Below, one piece after another: positions 1 through 12,578 of a stretch of DNA of 64,000 nt. Position 1 is the first letter of the stretch, and every line of letters begins with the position of its first letter. Source of the stretch: Microplitis mediator. Its lineage: Eukaryota > Arthropoda > Insecta > Hymenoptera > Braconidae. Under the pieces are notes generated by a model, which had not been told where the DNA came from, did not search any database, and saw nothing but the letters and a program-made list of their open reading frames with translations. The stretch spans positions 26,120,422 to 26,184,421 of the forward strand of contig NC_079973.1 of the NCBI RefSeq assembly GCF_029852145.1, read 5' to 3'. Position numbers and translations under genes: made by a program.

Positions 1-2379
1 CTCTTGCCCTGTTGAGAATAACCCATCACAATATTAACGTTTTTTGTTCCTTATAGTGTCCTGTAGTAGGAAAGACCACAAAAAGTCCTGAGAAAAATTT
101 ATTTTTCCAGTTTAGACCCATATAAGGATGGGTGGACATGGGTGGACATGGGTGGAGATGCCACTGAGTATTCTTATGAAGAGTAGCCCGTAACTCTTGC
201 CCTGTTGAGAATAACCCATCACAATATTAACGTTTTTTGTTCCTTATAGTGTCCTGTAGTAGGAAAGACCACAAAAAGTCCTGAGAAAAATTTATTTTTC
301 CAGTTTAGACCCATATAAGGATGGGTGGACATGGGTGGACATGGGTGGACATGGGTGGAGATGCCACTAAGTATTCTTATGAAGAGTAGCCCGTAACTCT
401 TGCCCTGTTGGGAATAACCCATCACAATATTAACGTTTTTTGTTCCTTATAGTGTCCTGTAGTAGGAAAGACCACAAAAAGTCCTGAGAAAAATTTATTT
501 TTCCAGTTTAGACCCATATAAGGATGGGTGGACATGGGTGGACATGGGTGGAGATGCCACTGAGTATTCTTATGAAGAGTAGCCCGTAACTCTTGCCCTG
601 TTGGGAATAACCCATCACAATATTAACGTTTTTTGTTCCTTATAGTGTCCTGTAGTAGGAAAGACCACAAAAAGTCCTGAGAAAAATTTATTTTTCCAGT
701 TTAGACCCATATAAGGATGGGTGGACATGGGTGGACATGGGTGGAGATGCCACTGAGTATTCTTATGAAGAGTAGCCCGTAACTCTTGCCCTGTTGAGAA
801 TAACCCATCACAATATTAACGTTTTTTGTTCCTTATAGTGTCCTGTAGTAGGAAAGACCACAAAAAGTCCTGAGAAAAATTTATTTTTCCAGTTTAGACC
901 CATATAAGGATGGGTGGACATGGGTGGACATGGGTGGACATGGGTGGAGATGCCACTAAGTATTCTTATGAAGAGTAGCCCGTAACTCTTGCCCTGTTGG
1001 GAATAACCCATCACAATATTAACGTTTTTTGTTCCTTATAGTGTCCTGTAGTAGGAAAGACCACAAAAAGTCCTGAGAAAAATTTATTTTTCCAGTTTAG
1101 ACCCATATAAGGATGGGTGGACATGGGTGGACATGGGTGGACATGGGTGGAGATGCCACTGAGTATTCTTATGAAGAGTAGCCCGTAACTCTTGCCCTGT
1201 TGAGAATAACCCATCACAATATTAACGTTTTTTGTTCCTTATAGTGTCCTGTAGTAGGAAAGACCACAAAAAGTCCTGAGAAAAATTTATTTTTCCAGTT
1301 TAGACCCATATAAGGATGGGTGGACATGGGTGGACATGGGTGGACATGGGTGGAGATGCCACTGAGTATTCTTATGAAGAGTAGCCCGTAACTCTTGCCC
1401 TGTTGAGAATAACCCATCACAATATTAACGTTTTTTGTTCCTTATAGTGTCCTGTAGTAGGAAAGACCACAAAAAGTCCTGAGAAAAATTTATTTTTCCA
1501 GTTTAGACCCATATAAGGATGGGTGGACATAGTTGGAGATGGGTGGAGATGCCACTGAGTATTCTTATGAAGAGTAGCCCGTAACTCTTGCCCTGTTGAG
1601 AATAACCCATCACAATATTAACGTTTTTTGTTCCTTATAGTGTCCTGTAGTAGGAAAGACCACAAAAAGTCCTGAGAAAAATTTATTTTTCCAGTTCAGA
1701 CCCATGTAAGGATGGGTGGACATGGGTGGACATGGGTGGAGATGGGTGGAGATGCCACTAAGTTTTTTCATGAAGAGTAGCCCGTAATTCTTGCCCTGTT
1801 GGGAATCACCGAACACAATATAAACGTTTTTTGTTTCTTATAGTGTCCAGTAGTAGGAAAGACCACAAAAAGTCCTGAGAAAAATTTATTTTTCCAGTTT
1901 AGACCCATATAAGGATGGGTGGACATAGTTGGAGATGGGTGGAGATGCCACTGAGTATTCTTATGAAGAGTAGCCCGTAACTCTTGCCCTGTTGGGAATA
2001 ACCCAACACAATATAAACGTTTTTTGTTTCTTATAGTGTCCAGTAGTAGGAAAGACCACAAAAAGTCCTGAGAAAAATTTATTTTTCCAGTTTAGACCCA
2101 TATAAGGATGGGTGGACATAGTTGGAGATGGGTGGAGATGCCACTGAGTATTCTTATAAAGAGTAGCCCGTAACTCTTGCCCTGTTGGGAATAACCCAAC
2201 ACAATATAAACGTTTTTTGTTTCTTATAGTGTCCAGTAGTAGGAAAGACCACAAAAAGTCCTGAGAAAAATTTATTTTTCCAGTTTAGACCCATATAAGG
2301 ATGGGTGGACATAGTTGGAGATGGGTGGAGATGCCACTGAGTATTCTTATAAAGAGTAGCCCGTAACTCTTGCCCTGTT

Positions 2380-3930
2380 GGGAATAACCCATCACAATAT
2401 TAACGTTTTTTGTTCCTTATAGTGTCCAGTAGTAGGAAAGACCACAAAAAGTCCTGAGAAAAATTTATTTTTCCAGTTTAGACCCATATAAGGATGGGTG
2501 GACATAGTTGGAGATGGGTGGAGATGCCACTGAGTATTCTTATGAAGAGTAGCCCGTAACTCTTGCCCTGTTGGGAATAACCCAACACAATATAAACGTT
2601 TTTTGTTTCTTATAGTGTCCAGTAGTAGGAAAGACCACAAAAAGTCCTGAGAAAAATTTATTTTTCCAGTTTAGACCCATATAAGGATGGGTGGACATAG
2701 TTGGAGATGGGTGGAGATGCCACTGAGTATTCTTATAAAGAGTAGCCCGTAACTCTTGCCCTGTTGGGAATAACCCATCACAATATTAACGTTTTTTGTT
2801 TCTTATAGTGTCCAGTAGTAGGAAAGACCACAAAAAGTCCTGAGAAAAATTTATTTTTCCAGTTTAGACCCATATAAGGATGGGTGGACATAGTTGGAGA
2901 TGGGTGGAGATGCCACTGAGTATTCTTATAAAGAGTAGCCCGTAACTCTTGCCCTGTTGGGAATAACCCAACACAATATAAACGTTTTTTGTTTCTTATA
3001 GTGTCCAGTAGTAGGAAAGACCACAAAAAGTCCTGAGAAAAATTTATTTTTCCAGTTTAGACCCATATAAGGATGGGTGGACATAGTTGGAGATGGGTGG
3101 AGATGCCACTGAGTATTCTTATAAAGAGTAGCCCGTAACTCTTGCCCTGTTGGGAATAACCCATCACAATATTAACGTTTTTTGTTCCTTATAGTGTCCA
3201 GTAGTAGGAAAGACCACAAAAAGTCCTGAGAAAAATTTATTTTTCCAGTTTAGACCCATATAAGGATGGGTGGACATAGTTGGAGATGGGTGGAGATGCC
3301 ACTGAGTATTCTTATGAAGAGTAGCCCGTAACTCTTGCCCTGTTGGGAATAACCCAACACAATATAAACGTTTTTTGTTTCTTATAGTGTCCAGTAGTAG
3401 GAAAGACCACAAAAAGTCCTGAGAAAAATTTATTTTTCCAGTTTAGACCCATATAAGGATGGGTGGACATAGTTGGAGATGGGTGGAGATGCCACTGAGT
3501 ATTCTTATAAAGAGTAGCCCGTAACTCTTGCCCTGTTGGGAATAACCCATCACAATATTAACGTTTTTTGTTCCTTATAGTGTCCAGTAGTAGGAAAGAC
3601 CACAAAAAGTCCTGAGAAAAATTTATTTTTCCAGTTTAGACCCATATAAGGATGGGTGGACATAGTTGGAGATGGGTGGAGATGCCACTGAGTATTCTTA
3701 TAAAGAGTAGCCCGTAACTCTTGCCCTGTTGGGAATAACCCAACACAATATAAACGTTTTTTGTTTCTTATAGTGTCCAGTAGTAGGAAAGACCACAAAA
3801 AGTCCTGAGAAAAATTTATTTTTCCAGTTTAGACCCATATAAGGATGGGTGGACATAGTTGGAGATGGGTGGAGATGCCACTGAGTATTCTTATAAAGAG
3901 TAGCCCGTAACTCTTGCCCTGTTGGGAATA
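2380..3930. repeat. Dimeric higher-order repeat, 386 bp, about four copies
   Basis: Successive monomers alternate between CCCATCACA and CCCAACACA at the hairpin site. The ATCAC form recurs at about 2,391, 2,777, 3,163 and 3,549, exactly 386 bp (2 x 193) apart. This makes a two-monomer higher-order unit. It is bounded by blocks in which neighbouring monomers are of the same type. Confidence 0.85.
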
Positions 3931-6900
3931 ACCCAACACAATATAAACGTTTTTTGTTTCTTATAGTGTCCAGTAGTAGGAAAGACCACAAAAAGTCCTG
4001 AGAAAAATTTATTTTTCCAGTTTAGACCCATATAAGGATGGGTGGACATAGTTGGAGATGGGTGGAGATGCCACTGAGTATTCTTATGAAGAGTAGCCCG
4101 TAACTCTTGCCCTGTTGAGAATAACCCATCACAATATTAACGTTTTTTGTTCCTTATAGTGTCCTGTAGTAGGAAAGACCACAAAAAGTCCTGAGAAAAA
4201 TTTATTTTTCCAGTTCAGACCCATGTAAGGATGGGTGGACATGGGTGGACATGGGTGGAGATGGGTGGAGATGCCACTAAGTTTCTTCATGAAGAGTAGC
4301 CCGTAATTCTTGCCCTGTTGGGAATCACCGAACACAATATAAACGTTTTTTGTTTCTTATAGTGTCCAGTAGTAGGAAAGACCACAAAAAGTCCTGAGAA
4401 AAATTTATTTTTCCAGTTTAGACCCATATAAGGATGGGTGGACATAGTTGGAGATGGGTGGAGATGCCACTGAGTATTCTTATGAAGAGTAGCCCGTAAC
4501 TCTTGCCCTGTTGGGAATAACCCAACACAATATAAACGTTTTTTGTTTCTTATAGTGTCCAGTAGTAGGAAAGACCACAAAAAGTCCTGAGAAAAATTTA
4601 TTTTTCCAGTTTAGACCCATATAAGGATGGGTGGACATAGTTGGAGATGGGTGGAGATGCCACTGAGTATTCTTATAAAGAGTAGCCCGTAACTCTTGCC
4701 CTGTTGGGAATAACCCATCACAATATTAACGTTTTTTGTTCCTTATAGTGTCCAGTAGTAGGAAAGACCACAAAAAGTCCTGAGAAAAATTTATTTTTCC
4801 AGTTTAGACCCATATAAGGATGGGTGGACATGGGTGGACATGGGTGGAGATGCCACTGAGTATTCTTATGAAGAGTAGCCCGTAACTCTTGCCCTGTTGA
4901 GAATAACCCATCACAATATTAACGTTTTTTGTTCCTTATAGTGTCCTGTAGTAGGAAAGACCACAAAAAGTCCTGAGAAAAATTTATTTTTCCAGTTTAG
5001 ACCCATATAAGGATGGGTGGACATGGGTGGACATGGGTGGACATGGGTGGAGATGCCACTAAGTATTCTTATGAAGAGTAGCCCGTATCTCTTGCCCTGT
5101 TGGGAATAACCCATCACAATATTAACGTTTTTTGTTCCTTATAGTGTCCTGTAGTAGGAAAGACCACAAAAAGTCCTGAGAAAAATTTATTTTTCCAGTT
5201 TAGACCCATATAAGGATGGGTGGACATGGGTGGAGATGGGTGGAGATGCCACTGAGTATTCTTATGAAGAGTAGCCCGTAACTCTTGCCCTGTTGAGAAT
5301 AACCCATCACAATATTAACGTTTTTTGTTCCTTATAGTGTCCTGTAGTAGGAAAGACCACAAAAAGTCCTGAGAAAAATTTATTTTTCCAGTTTAGACCC
5401 ATATAAGGATGGGTGGACATGGGTGGACATGGGTGGAGATGCCACTAAGTATTCTTATGAAGAGTAGCCCGTAACTCTTGCCCTGTTGAGAATAACCCAT
5501 CACAATATTAACGTTTTTTGTTCCTTATAGTGTCCTGTAGTAGGAAAGACCACAAAAAGTCCTGAGAAAAATTTATTTCTCCAGTTTAGACCCATATAAG
5601 GATGGGTGGACATGGGTGGACATGGGTGGACATGGGTGGAGATGCCACTAAGTATTCTTATGAAGAGTAGCCCGTAACTCTTGCCCTGTTGGGAATAACC
5701 CATCACAATATTAACGTTTTTTGTTCCTTATAGTGTCCTGTAGTAGGAAAGACCACAAAAAGTCCTGAGAAAAATTTATTTTTCCAGTTTAGACCCATAT
5801 AAGGATGGGTGGACATGGGTGGACATGGGTGGAGATGCCACTGAGTATTCTTATGAAGAGTAGCCCGTAACTCTTGCCCTGTTGGGAATAACCCATCACA
5901 ATATTAACGTTTTTTGTTCCTTATAGTGTCCTGTAGTAGGAAAGACCACAAAAAGTCCTGAGAAAAATTTATTTTTCCAGTTTAGACCCATATAAGGATG
6001 GGTGGACATGGGTGGAGATGGGTGGAGATGGGTGGAGATGCCACTAAGTATTCTTATGAAGAGTAGCCCGTATCTCTTGCCCTGTTGGGAATAACCCATC
6101 ACAATATTAACGTTTTTTGTTCCTTATAGTGTCCTGTAGTAGGAAAGACCACAAAAAGTCCTGAGAAAAATTTATTTTTCCAGTTTAGACCCATATAAGG
6201 ATGGGTGGACATGGGTGGACATGGGTGGAGATGCCACTGAGTATTCTTATGAAGAGTAGCCCGTAACTCTTGCCCTGTTGGGAATAACCCATCACAATAT
6301 TAACGTTTTTTGTTCCTTATAGTGTCCTGTAGTAGGAAAGACCACAAAAAGTCCTGAGAAAAATTTATTTTTCCAGTTTAGACCCATATAAGGATGGGTG
6401 GACATGGGTGGACATGGGTGGAGATGGGTGGAGATGCCACTAAGTATTCTTATGAAGAGTAGCCCGTATCTCTTGCCCTGTTGGGAATAACCCATCACAA
6501 TATTAACGTTTTTTGTTCCTTATAGTGTCCTGTAGTAGGAAAGACCACAAAAAGTCCTGAGAAAAATTTATTTTTCCAGTTTAGACCCATATAAGGATGG
6601 GTGGACATGGGTGGACATGGGTGGACATGGGTGGAGATGCCACTGAGTATTCTTATGAAGAGTAGCCCGTAACTCTTGCCCTGTTGGGAATAACCCATCA
6701 CAATATTAACGTTTTTTGTTCCTTATAGTGTCCTGTAGTAGGAAAGACCACAAAAAGTCCTGAGAAAAATTTATTTTTCCAGTTTAGACCCATATAAGGA
6801 TGGGTGGACATGGGTGGACATGGGTGGAGATGCCACTGAGTATTCTTATGGAGAGTAGCCCGTAACTCTTGCCCTGTTGGGAATAACCCATCACAATATT

Positions 6901-7855
6901 AACGTTTTTTGTTCCTTATATTGTCCTGTAGTAGGAAAGACCACAAAAAGTCCTGAGAAAAATTTATTTTCCCAGTTTAGACCCATATAAGGATGGGTGG
7001 ACATGGGTGGAGATGGGTGGAGATGCCACTGAGTATTCTTATGAAGAGTAGCCCGTATCTCTTGCCCTGTTGGGAATAACCCATCACAATATTAACGTTT
7101 TTTGTTCCTTATAGTGTCCTGTAGTAGGAAAGACCACAAAAAGTCCTGAGAAAAATTTATTTTTCCAGTTTAGACCCATATAAGGATGGGTGGACATAGT
7201 TGGAGATGGGTGGAGATGCCACTGAGTATTCTTATGAAGAGTAGCCCGTAACTCTTGCCCTGTTGGGAATAACCCATCACAATATTAACGTTTTTTGTTC
7301 CTTATAGTGTCCTGTAGTAGGAAAGACCACAAAAAGTCCTGAGAAAAATTTATTTTTCCAGTTTAGACCCATATAAGGATGGGTGGACATGGGTGGAGAT
7401 GGGTGGAGATGCCACTGAGTATTCTTATGAAGAGTAGCCCGTATCTCTTGCCCTGTTGGGAATAACCCATCACAATATTAACGTTTTTTGTTCCTTATAG
7501 TGTCCTGTAGTAGGAAAGACCACAAAAAGTCCTGAGAAAAATTTATTTTTCCAGTTTAGACCCATATAAGGATGGGTGGACATGGGTGGAGATGGGTGGA
7601 GATGCCACTGAGTATTCTTATGAAGAGTAGCCCGTAACTCTTGCCCTGTTGGGAATAACCCATCACAATATTGACGTTTTTTGTTCCTTATAGTGTCCTG
7701 TAGTAGGAAAGACCACAAAAAGTCCTGAGAAAAATTTATTTTTCCAGTTTAGACCCATATAAGGATGGGTGGACATGGGTGGAGATGGGTGGAGATGCCA
7801 CTGAGTATTCTTATGAAGAGTAGCCCGTATCTCTTGCCCTGTTGGGAATAACCCA

Positions 7856-8900
7856 TCACAATATTAACGTTTTTTGTTCCATATAGTGTCCTGAAGTAGG
7901 AAAGACCACAAAAAGTCCTGAGAAAAATTTATTTTTCCAGTTCAGACCCATGTAAGGATGGGTGGACATGGGTGGACATGGGTGGAGATGGGTGGAGATG
8001 CCACTAAGTTTTTTCATGAAGAGTAGCCCGTATCTCTTGCCCTGTTGGGAATAACCCATCACAATATTAACGTTTTTTGTTCCATATAGTGTCCTGAAGT
8101 AGGAAAGACCACAAAAAGTCCTGAGAAAAATTTTTTTTTTCCAGTTCAGACCCATATAAGGATGGGTGGACATGGGTGGACATGGGTGGAGATGGGTGGA
8201 GAAGTCACTAAGTTTTTTTATGAAGAGTAGCCCATAACTCTTGCCCTGTTGGAAATAACCCAACACAATATAAACGTTTTTTGTTCCTTATGGTGTCCTG
8301 TAGTAGGAAAGACGACAAAAAGTCCTGAGAAAAATTTATTTTTTGAGTTTCAATCCAAATAAGAATGGGAGGACATGGGTGGAGATGGGTGGAGATGCCA
8401 GTATGAATTCTTTTGAAGAGTAGCCCATAACTCTTGCCCTGTTAGGAATAACCCAACACAATATTAACGTTTTTTGTTCCTTATAGTGTCCTGTAGTAGG
8501 AAAGACCACAAAAAGTCCTGAGAAAAATTTATTTTTTGAGTTTCAATCCAAATAAGAATGGGAGGACATGGGTGGACATGGGTGGAGATGGGTGGAGATG
8601 CCAGTATGAATTCTTTTGAAGAGTAGCCCATAACTCTTGCCCTGTTGGGAATAACCCAACACAATATAAACGTTTTTTGTTCCTTATGGTGTCCTGTAGT
8701 AGGAAAGACCACAGAAAGTCCTGAGAAAAATTTATTTTTCCAGTTTAGACTCATATAAGGATGGGTGGACATGGGTGGAGATGGGTGGAGATGCCACTAA
8801 GTATTCTTATGAAGAGTAGCCCATAACTCTTGCACTGTTGAGAATAACCTAACACAATATAAACGTTTTTTGTTCCTTATGGTGTCCTGTAGTAGGAAAG
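7856..8900. repeat. Most divergent satellite monomers (interior cluster)
   Basis: Five or so monomers here differ most from the consensus. Two (about 8,330-8,420 and 8,530-8,620) replace the CCAGTTTAGACCC segment with TGAGTTTCAATCC, carry AATGGGAGG instead of GATGGGTGG, and have GCCAGTATGAATTC in place of GCCACTGAGTATTC. Their length is still 193 or 203 bp, apart from one 204-bp monomer with an extra T at about 8,131-8,140. Neighbours carry GAAGTCACTAAG and CCCATAAC variants. Confidence 0.9.
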
Positions 8901-9299
8901 ACGACAAAAAGTCCTGAGAAAAATTTATTTTTCCAGTTTAGACCCATATAAGGATGGGTGGACATAGTTGGAGATGGTTGGAGATGCCACTGAGTATTCT
9001 TATGAAGAGTAGCCCGTAACTCTTGCCCTGTTGGGAATAACCCAACACAATATAAACGTTTTTTGTTTCTTATAGTGTCCAGTAGTAGGAAAGACCACAA
9101 AAAGTCCTGAGAAAAATTTATTTTTCCAGTTTAGACCCATATAAGGATGGGTGGACATAGTAGGAGATGGGTGGAGATGCCACTGAGTATTCTTATGAAG
9201 AGTAGCCCGTAACTCTTGCCCTGTTGGGAATAACCCAACACAATATAAACGTTTTTTGTTTCTTATAGTGTCCTGAAGTAGGAAAGACCACAAAAAGTC

Positions 9300-12000
9300 C
9301 TGAGAAAAATTTATTTTTCCAGTTCAGACCCATGTAAGGATGGGTGGACATGGGTGGACATGGGTGGAGATGGGTGGAGATGCCACTAAGTTTTTTCATG
9401 AAGAGTAGCCCGTAATTCTTGCCCTGTTGGGAAACACCGAACACAATATAATCGTTTTTTGTTTCTTATAGTGTCCAGTAGTAGGAAAGACCACAAAAAG
9501 TCCTGAGAAAAATTTATTTTTCCAGTTTAGACCCATATAAGGATGGGTGGACATAGTTGGAGATGGGTGGAGATGCCACTGAGTATTCTTATAAAGAGTA
9601 GCCCGTAACTCTTGCCCTGTTGGGAATAACCCAACACAATATAAACGTTTTTTGTTTCTTATAGTGTCCAGTAGTAGGAAAGACCACAAAAAGTCCTGAG
9701 AAAAATTTATTTTTCCAGTTTAGACCCATATAAGGATGGGTGGACATAGTTGGAGATGGGTGGAGATGCCACTGAGTATTCTTATAAAGAGTAGCCCGTA
9801 ACTCTTGCCCTGTTGGGAATAACCCATCACAATATTAACGTTTTTTGTTCCTTATAGTGTCCAGTAGTAGGAAAGACCACAAAAAGTCCTGAGAAAAATT
9901 TATTTTTCCAGTTTAGACCCATATAAGGATGGGTGGACATAGTTGGAGATGGGTGGAGATGCCACTGAGTATTCTTATAAAGAGTAGCCCGTAACTCTTG
10001 CCCTGTTGGGAATAACCCAACACAATATAAACGTTTTTTGTTTCTTATAGTGTCCAGTAGTAGGAAAGACCACAAAAAGTCCTGAGAAAAATTTATTTTT
10101 CCAGTTTAGACCCATATAAGGATGGGTGGACATAGTTGGAGATGGGTGGAGATGCCACTGAGTATTCTTATAAAGAGTAGCCCGTAACTCTTGCCCTGTT
10201 GGGAATAACCCAACACAATATAAACGTTTTTTGTTTCTTATAGTGTCCAGTAGTAGGAAAGACCACAAAAAGTCCTGAGAAAAATTTATTTTTCCAGTTT
10301 AGACCCATATAAGGATGGGTGGACATAGTTGGAGATGGGTGGAGATGCCACTGAGTATTCTTATGAAGAGTAGCCCGTAACTCTTGCCCTGTTGAGAATA
10401 ACCCATCACAATATTAACGTTTTTTGTTCCTTATAGTGTCCTGTAGTAGGAAAGACCACAAAAAGTCCTGAGAAAAATTTATTTTTCCAGTTTAGACCCA
10501 TATAAGGATGGGTGGACATGGGTGGAGATGGGTGGAGATGCCACTGAGTATTCTTATGAAGAGTAGCCCGTAACTCTTGCCCTGTTGAGAATAACCCATC
10601 ACAATATTAACGTTTTTTGTTCCTTATAGTGTCCTGTAGTAGGAAAGACCACAAAAAGTCCTGAGAAAAATTTATTTTTCCAGTTTAGACCCATATAAGG
10701 ATGGGTGGACATGGGTGGACATGGGTGGACATGGGTGGAGATGCCACTAAGTATTCTTATGAAGAGTAGCCCGTAACTCTTGCCCTGTTGGGAATAACCC
10801 ATCACAATATTAACGTTTTTTGTTCCTTATAGTGTCCTGTAGTAGGAAAGACCACAAAAAGTCCTGAGAAAAATTTATTTTTCCAGTTTAGACCCATATA
10901 AGGATGGGTGGACATGGGTGGACATGGGTGGACATGGGTGGAGATGCCACTGAGTATTCTTATGAAGAGTAGCCCGTAACTCTTGCCCTGTTGGGAATAA
11001 CCCATCACAATATTAACGTTTTTTGTTCCTTATAGTGTCCTGTAGTAGGAAAGACCACAAAAAGTCCTGAGAAAAATTTATTTTTCCAGTTTAGACCCAT
11101 ATAAGGATGGGTGGACATGGGTGGACATGGGTGGACATGGGTGGAGATGCCACTGAGTATTCTTATGAAGAGTAGCCCGTAACTCTTGCCCTGTTGGGAA
11201 TAACCCATCACAATATTAACGTTTTTTGTTCCTTATAGTGTCCTGTAGTAGGAAAGACCACAAAAAGTCCTGAGAAAAATTTATTTTTCCAGTTTAGACC
11301 CATATAAGGATGGGTGGACATGGGTGGAGATGGGTGGAGATGCCACTAAGTATTCTTATGAAGAGTAGCCCGTATCTCTTGCCCTGTTGGGAATAACCCA
11401 TCACAATATTAACGTTTTTTGTTCCTTATAGTGTCCTGTAGTAGGAAAGACCACAAAAAGTCCTGAGAAAAATTTATTTTTCCAGTTTAGACCCATATAA
11501 GGATGGGTGGACATGGGTGGACATGGGTGGAGATGCCACTGAGTATTCTTATGAAGAGTAGCCCGTAACTCTTGCCCTGTTGGGAATAACCCATCACAAT
11601 ATTAACGTTTTTTGTTCCTTATAGTGTCCTGTAGTAGGAAAGACCACAAAAAGTCCTGAGAAAAATTTATTTTTCCAGTTTAGACCCATATAAGGATGGG
11701 TGGACATGGGTGGAGATGGGTGGAGATGGGTGGAGATGCCACTAAGTATTCTTATGAAGAGTAGCCCGTATCTCTTGCCCTGTTGGGAATAACCCATCAC
11801 AATATTAACGTTTTTTGTTCCTTATAGTGTCCTGTAGTAGGAAAGACCACAAAAAGTCCTGAGAAAAATTTATTTTTCCAGTTTAGACCCATATAAGGAT
11901 GGGTGGACATGGGTGGACATGGGTGGACATGGGTGGAGATGCCACTGAGTATTCTTATGAAGAGTAGCCCGTAACTCTTGCCCTGTTGGGAATAACCCAT
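9300..12000. repeat. Segmental duplication inside the satellite, copy 1
   Basis: The order of monomer types and long (203-bp) monomers matches 16,900-19,600 at a constant offset of 7,607 bp, dropping to 7,597 bp after one copy loses a 10-bp unit near 10,900/18,510. The order includes a landmark CACCGAACAC monomer, then 193-bp monomers of GGACATAGTTGG type, then runs of 203-bp monomers. Confidence 0.85.
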
Positions 12001-12578
12001 CACAATATTAACGTTTTTTGTTCCTTATAGTGTCCTGTAGTAGGAAAGACCACAAAAAGTCCTGAGAAAAATTTATTTTTCCAGTTTAGACCCATATAAG
12101 GATGGGTGGACATGGGTGGACATGGGTGGAGATGCCACTGAGTATTCTTATGAAGAGTAGCCCGTAACTCTTGCCCGGTTGGGAATAACCCATCACAATA
12201 TTAACGTTTTTTGTTCCTTATAGTGTCCTGTAGTAGGAAAGACCACAAAAAGTCCTGAGAAAAATTTATTTTTCCAGTTTAGACCCATATAAGGATGGGT
12301 GGACATGGGTGGAGATGGGTGGAGATGCCACTGAGTATTCTTATGAAGAGTAGCCCGTATCTCTTGCCCTGTTGGGAATAACCCATCACAATATTAACGT
12401 TTTTTGTTCCTTATAGTGTCCTGTAGTAGGAAAGACCACAAAAAGTCCTGAGAAAAATTTATTTTTCCAGTTTAGACCCATATAAGGATGGGTGGACATG
12501 GGTGGACATGGGTGGAGATGCCACTGAGTATTCTTATGAAGAGTAGCCCGTAACTCTTGCCCTGTTGGGAATAACCCA

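Noticed and set aside
8330..8620. tRNA-derived SINE origin of the satellite (GTTTCAATCC resembles a Pol III B box, with an A-box-like TAGTAGG upstream)
   Set aside because: Each box has mismatches, the pattern is present only in the divergent monomers, and no tRNA-like fold or poly-A tail is visible.
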